Part shown: positions 16,387-24,584 of the stretch, one piece after another
How the letters are laid out: every line of letters starts with the position of its first letter
Numbering within the stretch: the stretch's first letter is position 1
Origin: Actinomycetota bacterium
GTDB taxonomy: Bacteria; Actinomycetota; Actinomycetes; S36-B12
Direction: 5' to 3'
DNA length: 41,558 nucleotides
Assembly: GCA_005798555.1 (NCBI GenBank)
Contig: SYJA01000020.1
Span: 1-41,558 of the forward strand
Made by a program: the position numbers and the translations under genes
Notes under the pieces: model-generated
What the model was told of the DNA's origin: nothing
The model's database searches: none
The model's input: the letters and a program-made list of their open reading frames with translations, nothing else

Positions 16387-16761
16387 TCAGCCTAAGACAC
16401 TCCACACTATTAGGGCAAAAATAATTAGGCCTAGCCCAATGACCGCCACTGCGGTCAAGGACAGAAATGACTTCGAAGCCGCAATTTTTCTAGTTAGTTC
16501 AGAGCCGTTCTGAATCTTCGCCAAATCATCGAGCAAGGAACCGGCCTCACGAATCACTGCGAATTGCGAAATAATCGCTAAAATCCCAGTTACCGCGGCG
16601 ACTGCAATTGCTAGGTACTTTGATGCAGCACTGGCACTGGCGAAAGTGCCTTGGGCGGCCAGCACGAAGATTGCGATGAGAACCAAAGCCGGAGCAATTT
16701 GAGCCAGAATCAATTGAACACGCTTTTCGTTCCACAATTTCAAAAGTGCCTCTTCGGTCAC
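16387..16761 (-). CDS. hypothetical membrane protein, 124 aa
   Basis: The product has a polar N-terminus (EEALLKLWNEKRVQ) followed by three hydrophobic segments: LILAQIAPALVLIAIFVLA, then YLAIAVAAVTGILAIISQF, and at the C-terminus LTAVAVIGLGLIIFALIVW. A soluble linker of about 30 residues (REAGSLLDDLAKIQNG) lies between the second and third. GTG 16761 has AAAGG about eight bases upstream. It is followed two bases later by a 41-aa membrane peptide gene. I do not recognise the family. Confidence 0.65.
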   Translation of the reverse strand: MTEEALLKLWNEKRVQLILAQIAPALVLIAIFVLAAQGTFASASAASKYLAIAVAAVTGILAIISQFAVIREAGSLLDDLAKIQNGSELTRKIAASKSFLSLTAVAVIGLGLIIFALIVWSVLG

Positions 16762-16938
16762 GATTTGAGCCTTTCGGTCGCGGGTCTATTCCTTCAAGGC
16801 CAAATACTAGGCACCCGAGCCCCCTACCGCCAATTGGTCCTTTTGGACTGACTGAGTCGGACTGGGCTTTCGTGTTCTTCGGGTCCGCTTGTACCGCCTT
16901 ACCTAAGACCCACATCGACTCACTGAGAGCTGGCGGCG

Positions 16939-16944
16939 TAGCGT
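16939..16944 (+). promoter_or_regulatory. -10 box TAGCGT before the kynurenine formamidase gene
   Basis: TAGCGT is followed by seven bases and the GTG at 16952. It overlaps an upstream GTG at 16943, which argues against that GTG being the start. Confidence 0.35.
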
Positions 16945-16951
16945 GCCGGCC

Positions 16952-17743
16952 GTGGGCAACGGTGATCCCAGACCCGATATCGAGGACCGCAGTGTGCTGA
17001 CGCGAGAGGCACCGGCTCCCGATCGCCTAATCGCGTACGGGCCGCTGCCAGATCAGGTCGTGGACTGCTATTTCAGCGCCGATCTCGACGTCGCGGCTAC
17101 CCGGCCGCTGCTGCTGCTAATTCATGGCGGCTACTGGCGCCCACCATATGACCGGGTGCACCTGCGCACTTTCGCGTCGGCCCTGGCCGGCGCCGGCTGG
17201 CAGGTGGCATCAATCGAGTACCGACGCATCCCCGGTGAACCAGATGCCATGGTCGCGGATATCCGCGCTGCCATCACCACCATCCCAGCGCAATTCGCCG
17301 GTCACAGTGATCAGGTCATCATCATTGGCCACTCGGCCGGTGGCCACTTGGCGCTCTGGGCCGCAGCACAGGTTGATCTAGGTGATCAAATCGCGGGCGT
17401 CATTGCACTGGGAGCCGTCAGCGACCTTGAGTTAGCCCAGCAACTTGATCTAGACGATGGCGGGGTGCGCGATTTCTTGGGTTGCGCAGCACAGGAGCGC
17501 CTAGACCTAGACCCAATGCACTTGCCGCCTGTTGTTCCTGTCATCAACTTGCACGGCAAGTTGGACTCACTTGTGCCCATTGCCCTAGCTCGCAACTACT
17601 TGACGGCGCATGTTGGCGACGACGTCACGTTAATCGAAATTGATGACGTCGCCCATTTCGAACTCATTGACCCGACGAGTGTGGCCTGGCCAGCGGTTTT
17701 GGCAGCCGTGCACGACACCCGAACAACCCCACCACCTAGTTGA
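16952..17743 (+). CDS. kynB: kynurenine formamidase-like alpha/beta hydrolase
   Basis: The 263-aa protein has an alpha/beta-hydrolase fold. The oxyanion-hole motif HGGYW (58-62) matches the HGGxW signature of eukaryote-type arylformamidases. The nucleophile is Ser128 in GHSAGG, and the likely acid and base are Asp205 (LHGKLDS) and His235 (VAHFEL). The predicted reaction is N-formylkynurenine to kynurenine plus formate, step two of tryptophan breakdown. This is supported by tryptophan dioxygenase and kynureninase genes less than 2 kb away. It is not related to the metal-dependent KynB family in sequence, so the symbol reflects function. GTG 16952 is chosen over GTG 16943 because a -10 box covers the latter. 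It ends eight bases inside the convergent regulator gene. Confidence 0.8.
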   Translation: MGNGDPRPDIEDRSVLTREAPAPDRLIAYGPLPDQVVDCYFSADLDVAATRPLLLLIHGGYWRPPYDRVHLRTFASALAGAGWQVASIEYRRIPGEPDAMVADIRAAITTIPAQFAGHSDQVIIIGHSAGGHLALWAAAQVDLGDQIAGVIALGAVSDLELAQQLDLDDGGVRDFLGCAAQERLDLDPMHLPPVVPVINLHGKLDSLVPIALARNYLTAHVGDDVTLIEIDDVAHFELIDPTSVAWPAVLAAVHDTRTTPPPS

Positions 17744-18230
17744 GTGGTGAGTTTTGGGGCGCCACTACCTCGCTCCTAGTCAACGGGCTCGACAGAATCA
17801 AGGTACTAGAGGGGGTGCCGTAGGCGGCGAGTTTGTCAATGAGCTCCTCGAAACCCTGCATCGAAGCGGCGGCCACTTTCAGTAATGAGCAGTCCGCACC
17901 AGTTACCCGATGAATCTCAAGTACCCCCGGCCAGGTCGCAACAGTCGGGTCGCGTAGGACGCAGGTGCTGCCGTAGCAGGCGAGGCGCACCATCGCTAGT
18001 ACCGCCCAGCCGGTCGCCGCAAGATCAAGGCCGGCGTGGTAGCCGGTGATAACCCCGGCCTGCTCGAGGCGTCGGACGCGCTCGCCCACCGCCGGCGCGG
18101 ACAGGTGCACCCGACGCGATAGTTCGCTAAATGACAGCCGGGCATCGCCTTGGAGTTCGGCTAGGAGCCGCCAGTCGAGTTGGTCAAGGGCGATCTGGTC
18201 AGGGGCGATGGCCACGGTGCGACCTTTCAT
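17736..18230 (-). CDS. Lrp/AsnC family transcriptional regulator, probable kyn regulator
   Basis: The protein has an N-terminal winged helix-turn-helix (LDQLDWRLLAELQGDARLSF, then SELSRRVHLSAPAVGERVRRLE, about residues 15-55 with GVITGYHA after it). A C-terminal RAM-type sensor domain follows (HRVTGADCSLLKVAAAS). Lrp-type regulators sense amino acids or their products. It is divergent from the tryptophan dioxygenase gene and convergent with the formamidase gene, so it very likely controls this pathway, as the Lrp-type KynR does in Pseudomonas. ATG 18230 is listed; GTG 18215, with AAAGGT six bases upstream, is at least as likely and gives 159 residues. Confidence 0.9.
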   Translation of the reverse strand: MKGRTVAIAPDQIALDQLDWRLLAELQGDARLSFSELSRRVHLSAPAVGERVRRLEQAGVITGYHAGLDLAATGWAVLAMVRLACYGSTCVLRDPTVATWPGVLEIHRVTGADCSLLKVAAASMQGFEELIDKLAAYGTPSSTLILSSPLTRSEVVAPQNSPLN

Positions 18231-18243
18231 TCGGTAAGTCAAT

Positions 18244-18258
18244 TAACGTAATAAGTTA
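18244..18258. promoter_or_regulatory. 15-bp palindrome, candidate operator of the Lrp-type regulator
   Basis: TAACGTAATAAGTTA is a dyad with six of seven base pairs matching around the central A at 18251. It sits in an AT-rich patch between the divergent regulator and dioxygenase genes, overlapping the expected -35 position of the TATAAT promoter at 18270. Lrp/AsnC proteins bind 15-bp imperfect palindromes of about this composition. Confidence 0.5.
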
Positions 18259-18269
18259 TGATCTGAAAG

Positions 18270-18275
18270 TATAAT
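18270..18275 (+). promoter_or_regulatory. consensus -10 box TATAAT upstream of the dioxygenase gene
   Basis: A perfect TATAAT in an otherwise GC-rich region, 59 bases before the dioxygenase ATG. The -35 position 17 bases upstream (18247-18252) is poor and lies within the palindrome, which would suit an activated or repressed promoter. Confidence 0.5.
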
Positions 18276-18334
18276 CGACTACCAACCTTTTGTTCCTACT
18301 TCCCCCGCCGGTGCTTGATCAGCATCATGTCCCA

Positions 18335-19198
18335 ATGACAATCCCCGCAACAGCAGCAGACCGCGAGCAACGAGCCACCGATACCGGTGGGGCCCCCGTT
18401 GTTGAGTTCACCGGCGAGACGCCATACGACCAATACGTGCACACGATGGCACTTCATCGTATGCAAAAGACCCGCACCGATGAGCCTGCCGAGCTCCCCT
18501 TCCTAGTCATCTCCCAGGTGATGGAGCTCTACTTCGGCCTGATCTGGCGTGAATGGCAACGGGCCATTGCTGAAATGCGAGCTGACGACATTCTCGGCGC
18601 TGTCGTGACCCTGCGCCGCTCGACCTTACATTGGCGGGCACTGAACGCCACCTGGCCGTCATTTAATGCCATGACGCCAATGGAATTCAATCGCTTCCGC
18701 GATCAACTCGGGGTGGCGTCGGGATTTCAATCCTGGACTTACCGGCACGTTGAGTTTCTCATGGGCCTGAAGTCACGCGCACTTACCCGGCTCTACGAAC
18801 CCAACCCCGAGGTCTTCGTTCCGCTCACCCTGACCCTGGAGTCACCGAGCCTTTACGAAGAGGCACTGGCGGTGCTCGCGCGCGCCGGGTACACCATCGA
18901 TGCCGATCACCTAAATCGAGATTTCGCCGAGGCCTACACCCCAGATGACTCGGTCCAAGCCGCCTGGGTGAAGGTTTACGGCGAGCTGCCGATCAACGAT
19001 CCACTGCGTATGCTCGGCGATGTACTTTCGGAGATCTCACAGGCCTTCCTGGATTGGCGGGCCCTGCACCTGCGGGCGGTCAAGCAGTCAATGGGTGCCA
19101 AGGTCGGCAGCGGAGGTTCGTCGGGTATCGAGTGGCTTGAGAAAAGCATGTCACGGGTAACCTTCGATGAACTATGGTCGTATCGCGCCTACATCTGA
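18335..19198 (+). CDS. kynA: tryptophan 2,3-dioxygenase
   Basis: The 287-aa heme enzyme opens the indole ring of tryptophan to give N-formylkynurenine. Family features are SGFQSWTYRHVEF with the substrate-carboxylate Arg137, the heme-ligand His245 in WRALHLRAV, and GSGGSSGIEWL (usually GTGGSSG). One residue is unusual: the distal-site motif normally reading HQxxELWF is SQVMELYF here, so Ser60 replaces the active-site His, as in the related indoleamine dioxygenases. Length is normal. ATG 18335 is chosen; the frame reaches 18290, but the extra residues are not family-like. It is the first gene of a run of six plus-strand genes to 26609. Confidence 0.88.
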   Translation: MTIPATAADREQRATDTGGAPVVEFTGETPYDQYVHTMALHRMQKTRTDEPAELPFLVISQVMELYFGLIWREWQRAIAEMRADDILGAVVTLRRSTLHWRALNATWPSFNAMTPMEFNRFRDQLGVASGFQSWTYRHVEFLMGLKSRALTRLYEPNPEVFVPLTLTLESPSLYEEALAVLARAGYTIDADHLNRDFAEAYTPDDSVQAAWVKVYGELPINDPLRMLGDVLSEISQAFLDWRALHLRAVKQSMGAKVGSGGSSGIEWLEKSMSRVTFDELWSYRAYI

Positions 19199-19270
19199 TT
19201 ACGCCTACCCTTCGCGGTGTATCCGTTAACACCCCAGATCCGATCCAACCCGCCAAAGAGTGAGCAGATA

Positions 19271-20554
19271 ATGAACCTGTCAGAGCAGTATGCCCACGAC
19301 CTAGATGCCGCACACCCGTCGGCAACCCGGTCGAAGTTCATCCAACTGCCGTCAGATAGCGGCGCCTATCCGCACGAGGCATACTTCGCCGGCAATTCGC
19401 TCGGGCTGCAGCCAATCACCACGGCCGCAGCGATCAAGGATGTTCTTGACACCTGGTCGCAGCGGGGGGTGCACGGGCACTTCACCGGCGGTGATCCGTG
19501 GCTGAACTACCACCAGTATGTGAATGAAGCTTTGAGCCGGGTGGTCGGCGCGCTCCCCACGGAGGTTTCAGTGATGAATACCTTGACGGTGAACTTGCAC
19601 CTTATGCTGGCTTCCTTTTATCGACCTACCGCCGAGCGACACCGGATCGTCATCGAGGACTACGCGTTTCCATCTGACTCCTATGCCGTCCGCAGCCATG
19701 CGCGCCTTCGCGGCTATGACCCAGATGAAGCCATCCTGCGGTTACGTCCGCGCGCCGGCGAGGATTTGCTGCGTACCGAAGATGTGATTTCCGTTATCGA
19801 ACAACAAGGGCCGCAAATCGCCACCCTGATGCTCAGCGGCATCAACTACCTGACGGGCGAACTGATGGACATCGCCGCGATCACCGCCGCGGGCCGCAAA
19901 GCCGGGATTTTCGTCGGCTGGGATCTAGCGCACGCAGCGGGCAATGTGCTGCTTTCACTGCACGATTGGGATGTTGACTTCGCGGCTTGGTGCACCTACA
20001 AGTACCTGAACTCTGGGCCCGGTGCCGTTGCCGCGGCCTTTGTCCACGAGCGGCACCTGGCCGACCCCGCTATTCAACGCCTGGAGGGTTGGTATGGCAA
20101 TCGGCTCGAAACCCGCTTCGACATGTCGCCCCTCATCGACACTCCACCGACGGCTGAGGCATGGGTGCTTTCCACCTCACCGATTCTTGCCATCGCACCG
20201 ATTCGCGCGTCCCTTGAGATCTTCGACGAGGTTGGCATGCCCGCATTGCGCGAGCGCAGTTTGCAACTGACCGATTACCTGCTTGCCCTGCTCGACGAAC
20301 TCGCGACCAGAGCACCCCTTGAGATCGTCACCCCACGCGAGGCAGCTCGACGCGGCAGTCAGATTTCCATCCGCATCGACACCGACGTCGCGGCATTCGC
20401 CAGGCGGATGGACGAGAACTGGGGGGTCATCCCCGATGATCGGAAGCCAAACATCATCCGCATGGCACCGATCCCCCTCTACACTTCATTCCATGACTGC
20501 TGGCGCGGAGCCGATGCCGTCTCGCGCGAGTTACTCGGCCAATCCATCGGCTAA
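19271..20554 (+). CDS. kynU: kynureninase
   Basis: The 427-aa PLP enzyme cleaves kynurenine to anthranilate and alanine. The Schiff-base Lys244 is in CTYKYLNSGPG, and the phosphate/PLP-contacting Asp218 is in GWDLAHAAGN. Other conserved pieces are YFAGNSLGLQP (residues 38-48), NTLTVNLHLM (103-112), LSGINYLTGELMD and LEGWYGN. ATG 19271 follows a weak GAGTGAG and gives the typical N-terminus; the open frame goes up to 19217. It lies 72 bases after the dioxygenase gene and 6 bases before the FGGY kinase gene. As no anthranilate-degrading gene is nearby, anthranilate may feed tryptophan synthesis or leave the cell. Confidence 0.95.
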   Translation: MNLSEQYAHDLDAAHPSATRSKFIQLPSDSGAYPHEAYFAGNSLGLQPITTAAAIKDVLDTWSQRGVHGHFTGGDPWLNYHQYVNEALSRVVGALPTEVSVMNTLTVNLHLMLASFYRPTAERHRIVIEDYAFPSDSYAVRSHARLRGYDPDEAILRLRPRAGEDLLRTEDVISVIEQQGPQIATLMLSGINYLTGELMDIAAITAAGRKAGIFVGWDLAHAAGNVLLSLHDWDVDFAAWCTYKYLNSGPGAVAAAFVHERHLADPAIQRLEGWYGNRLETRFDMSPLIDTPPTAEAWVLSTSPILAIAPIRASLEIFDEVGMPALRERSLQLTDYLLALLDELATRAPLEIVTPREAARRGSQISIRIDTDVAAFARRMDENWGVIPDDRKPNIIRMAPIPLYTSFHDCWRGADAVSRELLGQSIG

Positions 20555-20560
20555 TAGCCA

Positions 20561-21934
20561 TTGATCATCCTCGCAATTGATCAAGGGACTTCGGCCACCA
20601 AGGCCGTGGTGTGGTGTCAATCGCGCGGGATCCTCAGCGAGGTTGATATCCCGGTGCGCGGATTGACTTTTGCCGGTGACCACATCGAGCAAGACCCAGA
20701 GTCACTTGTCGAAAGCGTGGTCGAGGCTGGTCGCGCAGCGATCGCGCAGTCGGGTGCGCGCATTGACGGTGTTGGCCTGGGTAATCAAGGTGAAACCGTC
20801 CTAGCCTGGGACCGGGTGACCGGCGCCGCACTGACACCCGCGCTGTCTTGGCAGGACCGACGCGCACATGTCATCACCGATCAGTTGTCGCAGCAGTTAC
20901 GTGCTGAACTCTGGTCGATCACCGGCTTGCCTGTTGACCCATATTTCGCGGCCCCCAAGATGACCTGGCTCAAACGCAACTACCAATTGCCCGCCGACGC
21001 GGTGATCTCGACGATCGATGCATTTGTTACGACCAGACTCACCGGGCGCTACGCCACCGACTACTCGACCGCCTCGCGGACCCAACTTCTTGACCCAAGG
21101 ACTTTGCGGTGGTCAGCCACCGCGTGCGACGCCTACGAAATCGGTCCGGAATCGCTGCCAGAGCTCTTGCCCTGCGATGCGCAAGTCGGCACCACCGAGT
21201 TATTCGGCGAATCCCTGCCGGTCGTGGGCCTGATGGTGGATCAGCAGGCCGCACTTTTCGCCGAAGGTTGCGACGTGCGGGGCCTGGCGAAGTGCACCTA
21301 CGGCACGGGAGCGTTCTTGCTGGCAAATGTGGGGCCCGACCACCTGCCCTCAACCGCTGGACTGGCGACCTCACTTGCCTGGGTATTCGCCGACGGTACG
21401 CGCGCCTCTTGCATCGACGGCCAGGTCTACAGCGCCGGCGCTGGTGTTTCGTGGTTGGCTCGGGTCGGGTTCATCAAGGATGCAACCGAGCTAGATGCCC
21501 TCGCGATGTCGGTGCCCGATTGCGCGGGGGTGATCTTCGAGCCCGCCTTCACCGGCCGCGGAGCCCCGATTTGGGATCCGGCGGTACGAGCACGGCTAAC
21601 CGGGCTCGCACTCGCCACCACCCCAGGTCACATCGTTCGCGCATTCCTGGTGGGGTTGGCGGCCGAGATCACCGCCCTGGTGCGCGCTGTCGAAGCGGAT
21701 CTAGGTACCGCCCTTGAGGTGCTCCGGGTCGACGGTGGGCTGACCAACTCAGAAGTCCTGATGCAGTTGCAAGCCGATGATCTGGGCCAAGTCATCGAGG
21801 TCTACCCCCACACTTGCGCAACCGCACTTGGGGTCGCCGCAGCGACCCTGCGGGGGCTGGCTGGGCCCGGCGCGGAGGCGGCGATCACCGCGGGCTGGCA
21901 ACCGTCGCGAACCTTTCACCCGATGGCACGATAA
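20561..21934 (+). CDS. FGGY-family carbohydrate kinase, glycerol kinase-like but altered substrate motif
   Basis: The 457-aa kinase has the FGGY two-domain layout: DQGTSATKAVVW (phosphate 1 motif, residues 7-18), then TYGTGAFLLAN, and DGGLTNSEVLMQ (adenosine motif) near residue 390. It is closest in appearance to glycerol kinase, with DPYFAAPKMTW and VDQQAALFAEG. However, glycerol kinase has NQRET, whose Arg and Glu hold glycerol; here it reads NQGET (Gly77). It is also about 40 residues shorter than GlpK. The substrate may therefore be a different polyol or sugar. TTG 20561 follows the kynureninase stop by six bases without an SD, suggesting coupling. A GlpA-like dehydrogenase gene follows. 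Confidence 0.85.
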   Translation: MIILAIDQGTSATKAVVWCQSRGILSEVDIPVRGLTFAGDHIEQDPESLVESVVEAGRAAIAQSGARIDGVGLGNQGETVLAWDRVTGAALTPALSWQDRRAHVITDQLSQQLRAELWSITGLPVDPYFAAPKMTWLKRNYQLPADAVISTIDAFVTTRLTGRYATDYSTASRTQLLDPRTLRWSATACDAYEIGPESLPELLPCDAQVGTTELFGESLPVVGLMVDQQAALFAEGCDVRGLAKCTYGTGAFLLANVGPDHLPSTAGLATSLAWVFADGTRASCIDGQVYSAGAGVSWLARVGFIKDATELDALAMSVPDCAGVIFEPAFTGRGAPIWDPAVRARLTGLALATTPGHIVRAFLVGLAAEITALVRAVEADLGTALEVLRVDGGLTNSEVLMQLQADDLGQVIEVYPHTCATALGVAAATLRGLAGPGAEAAITAGWQPSRTFHPMAR

Positions 21935-21942
21935 TCGTCGAC

Positions 21943-23325
21943 GTGGAGCAAACCTTTGACGTCGCGGTGATCGGGGGCGGTGCCGTCGGGTGCGCTATTG
22001 CCAGCGCCTTGGTGCGCGAAAGCCTGCAAGTGGTGCTGCTTGAAGCAGCAATCGACGTGGGCGCCGGCACCAGCAAGGCAAATACCGCCATCTGGCACAC
22101 CGGATTCGACGCCAAGCCAGGCACCCTTGAAGCCAGGCTTGTCACGCGTGGGCACCGCTTACTCACCGAACGCCAGGCTGATTTCGGTTGGCCCCTTGAG
22201 CGAACGGGTGCACTGCTTGTTGCTTGGGACGCAGACCAACTCTCGCGCTTGAACTCGATCATTGCCAATGCGCAGGCCAATGGCTACTCACAAGTTGAAG
22301 TGAAAAGTGCATCGCAGGTTTATGAGCTGGAACCAAATCTTGGCACTGGGGCACTCGGCGGGCTGTTGGTGCCTGATGAGGGGCTGCTAGACCCGTGGTC
22401 AATCGTTATCGCACTTGCCACTGACTTTGTGGTGAACGGTGGCACTTTGCGACGCAAGGCCGCGGTCACCGGAGCAATGCGTGCTGCCGGCGCCCATGAA
22501 TTGCAGACGAGCACCGGCAGCGTCAGAGCCACTTGGGTGATCAATGCAGCCGGCTTGAACAGTGATGTCGTGGACCGACTGCTAGGCCATGACGGCTTCA
22601 CCATCACCCCGCGCCGCGGGCAATTGATCGTATTCGACAAGCTGGCGCGCCAACTCATTACGCACGTGATCTTGCCGGTGCCAACAGCTACCACGAAAGG
22701 GGTGTTGGTTTCACCCACTGTCTACGGCAATGTGTTACTCGGGCCAACCGCGGAGGACCTAACCGATAAATCCGCGACGGGCACGACCGCCGAGGGCTTG
22801 GCTACCCTTGTCGCCAAAGGCCGCGCGATCATGCCAAGCCTGATGGCCGAGGAAGTCACCGCCACCTACTCGGGCCTGCGGGCGGCAAGTGAGCACAGCG
22901 ACTATTGCTATGACGTCTTCCCCGATCAATATGTGCGAGTTGGTGGCATCAGGTCAACCGGGATCTCCTCAGCACTAGCGATCGCCGAGCACGTCGTCGC
23001 CGACCTTCGTGAGCGCGGTGTCAAGATGGCGGGCCTGGCAGCCCCCATCACCGTCCAGATCCCAAATCTCGCCGAGTCACGCATGCGTCCGTATCAGGAC
23101 GCTGCGCGAATCGCAGCGGATCCGGCGTACGGCCGGGTGCTTTGCCTATGCGAACGAGTGAGCCTTGGCGAGGTGCGCGATGCCCTGACCAGCCCGGTCC
23201 CCGCGAGTGATCTTGACGGGCTACGCCGACGCACCCGAGCCCTTGCTGGCCGGTGTCAGGGGTTTCACTGCGGCGCCATGATTACCGAGATGACATCCGC
23301 GTGGTCGGGACATTCCCATGCCTGA
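21943..23325 (+). CDS. FAD-dependent dehydrogenase, glycerol-3-phosphate dehydrogenase (GlpA)-like
   Basis: This 460-aa protein has an N-terminal FAD-binding Rossmann motif (DVAVIGGGAVGCAIASALV, residues 5-23). A DAO-type substrate domain contains GTSKANTAIWHTGFDA and TATYSGLRAAS. A C-terminal BFD-like [2Fe-2S] region has four Cys, as LCLCERV and later RCQGFHC. This is the GlpA/GlpO layout, in which a phosphorylated polyol is oxidised and electrons leave via FAD and the iron-sulfur cluster. The upstream kinase would supply the phosphorylated substrate. GTG 21943 is eight bases after the kinase stop; the frame is open further upstream but overlaps the kinase gene. Whether glycerol-3-phosphate is the true substrate is uncertain. 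Confidence 0.85.
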   Translation: MEQTFDVAVIGGGAVGCAIASALVRESLQVVLLEAAIDVGAGTSKANTAIWHTGFDAKPGTLEARLVTRGHRLLTERQADFGWPLERTGALLVAWDADQLSRLNSIIANAQANGYSQVEVKSASQVYELEPNLGTGALGGLLVPDEGLLDPWSIVIALATDFVVNGGTLRRKAAVTGAMRAAGAHELQTSTGSVRATWVINAAGLNSDVVDRLLGHDGFTITPRRGQLIVFDKLARQLITHVILPVPTATTKGVLVSPTVYGNVLLGPTAEDLTDKSATGTTAEGLATLVAKGRAIMPSLMAEEVTATYSGLRAASEHSDYCYDVFPDQYVRVGGIRSTGISSALAIAEHVVADLRERGVKMAGLAAPITVQIPNLAESRMRPYQDAARIAADPAYGRVLCLCERVSLGEVRDALTSPVPASDLDGLRRRTRALAGRCQGFHCGAMITEMTSAWSGHSHA

Positions 23326-24580
23326 CCTGCCGCAACCAACTGACGAGGATGTGGACGTTGTCATCATCGGTGCCGGCCCAGCCGGCTTGACGCTGGCGCA
23401 CGCACTCGGCGAGCTCAACATCGAAAACGTGTTGGTTGTAGACCGCGACACCCAGCCCGGCGGAGTCCCTCGATACTCCGATCACCATGGTTACGGGCTC
23501 CGTGACCTGCGCCAACCCCTGCGCGGCCCGATTTACGCCGGACACCTCGCGCTGCGGGCCGTCAAAGGCGGAGCGCGAATCATGACCGAGGCGACCGTAA
23601 CCGACATCAACGCGACAATGCGCACCATCGAAGTCACCGCACCAAGTGGTCGCGTCACGATCAAAGCCAAGGTGATCGTCATCGCTACCGGGTGCCGGGA
23701 GCGACCGCGAGCAGCTCGCTTGGTACCGGGCACCAGGCCTGCCGGTGTTTTCACCACCGGTTGGTTGCAGCGCCTGGTGCACCTGCAACACGGCTCACCG
23801 GGCAAGCGCGCCCTGATAGTTGGTGCCGAGCATGTTTCGTATTCGGCCGTCTTGACTTTGCGTCACGCTAAATGCTCAATAGTTGCGATGGTCACCGAGC
23901 GCTCGCGTCATGATTCATTCACGGCCTTCAACATCGGTGCCCGTGCCAGGTGGCGCTTTCCGTTGCTGACTCAAACCACCGTAACGGGGATCCTTGGCGA
24001 TCATCAGGTGACCGGGGTCCAGATCCAAGATGCCAAAGGGCGAACGAAAGTCCTGAACTGCGACAACGTGGTTTTCACCGGTGATTGGATTTCGGAGAAC
24101 GAACTTGCTCGCCGCGCTGGGCTGGTGATTGATCCGGGCACCGGTGGCCCGGCCGTGGATGCGCGGCTGGCAACTAGCGCACCTGGCATCTTCGCGATCG
24201 GCAATGTCCTGCACCCGGCGGCCACCGCCGACATCTGCGCCCTCGACGGCGCCCACGCTGCCGCCGGCATCGCGGACTTTCTAAGTGCACCCGGTAGTTG
24301 GCCGACCCGGTCACTGCGGCTACGCACCGAAGGGCCGATCGACTGGGTCAGCCCGAACCTGCTGCCCCCGGCCGCGCGCACCGCTGCCCGCGGCAAGGTG
24401 CTCGTGCAGTTCAATGAGCGCCGCCGGTTGCCCCGGCTCGAGGTAGTGCAAGGTGGCGCGCGCCTTTGGTCTGGCTACCTGCCGTGGGGGATCCCGACCC
24501 GGCCGGTGCCAATCAGTGACTCGTGGCTCGCAGCCGTTTCGGCTACCGGGCCTGACCCAATTCTGCGCGTACTACCCTGA
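23318..24580 (+). CDS. FAD/NAD(P)-dependent oxidoreductase, partner of the GlpA-like enzyme
   Basis: The 420-residue flavoprotein has an FAD motif (VVIIGAGPAGLTLAHALG, 14-31), then the FAD/NAD-linking ATGCRERPR, a second Rossmann region in degenerate form (LIVGAEHVSYSAV, no GxGxxG), and GIFAIGNVLHP near the end. It resembles the disulfide-reductase-like subunits found beside GlpA-type dehydrogenases and in opine or cyanide oxidases. It probably relays electrons between the dehydrogenase and NAD(P) or a carrier. It overlaps the previous gene by eight bases (ATG 23318), so the two are translationally coupled and very likely form one complex. The CxxC pair of true disulfide reductases is missing. 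Confidence 0.8.
   Translation: MPDLPQPTDEDVDVVIIGAGPAGLTLAHALGELNIENVLVVDRDTQPGGVPRYSDHHGYGLRDLRQPLRGPIYAGHLALRAVKGGARIMTEATVTDINATMRTIEVTAPSGRVTIKAKVIVIATGCRERPRAARLVPGTRPAGVFTTGWLQRLVHLQHGSPGKRALIVGAEHVSYSAVLTLRHAKCSIVAMVTERSRHDSFTAFNIGARARWRFPLLTQTTVTGILGDHQVTGVQIQDAKGRTKVLNCDNVVFTGDWISENELARRAGLVIDPGTGGPAVDARLATSAPGIFAIGNVLHPAATADICALDGAHAAAGIADFLSAPGSWPTRSLRLRTEGPIDWVSPNLLPPAARTAARGKVLVQFNERRRLPRLEVVQGGARLWSGYLPWGIPTRPVPISDSWLAAVSATGPDPILRVLP
24573..24578 (+). promoter_or_regulatory. -10 box TACCCT before the membrane spermidine-synthase-like gene
   Basis: TACCCT, then GACCCG (six bases), then GTG 24585. It overlaps the stop of the previous gene and would allow separate leaderless transcription of the last gene in the run. 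Confidence 0.4.
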
Positions 24581-24584
24581 CCCG

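Noticed and set aside
16052-16513. 153-aa plus-strand open frame
   Set aside because: It runs antisense through the CPBP gene, the 41-aa peptide and part of the 124-aa membrane gene and has low-complexity polar composition.
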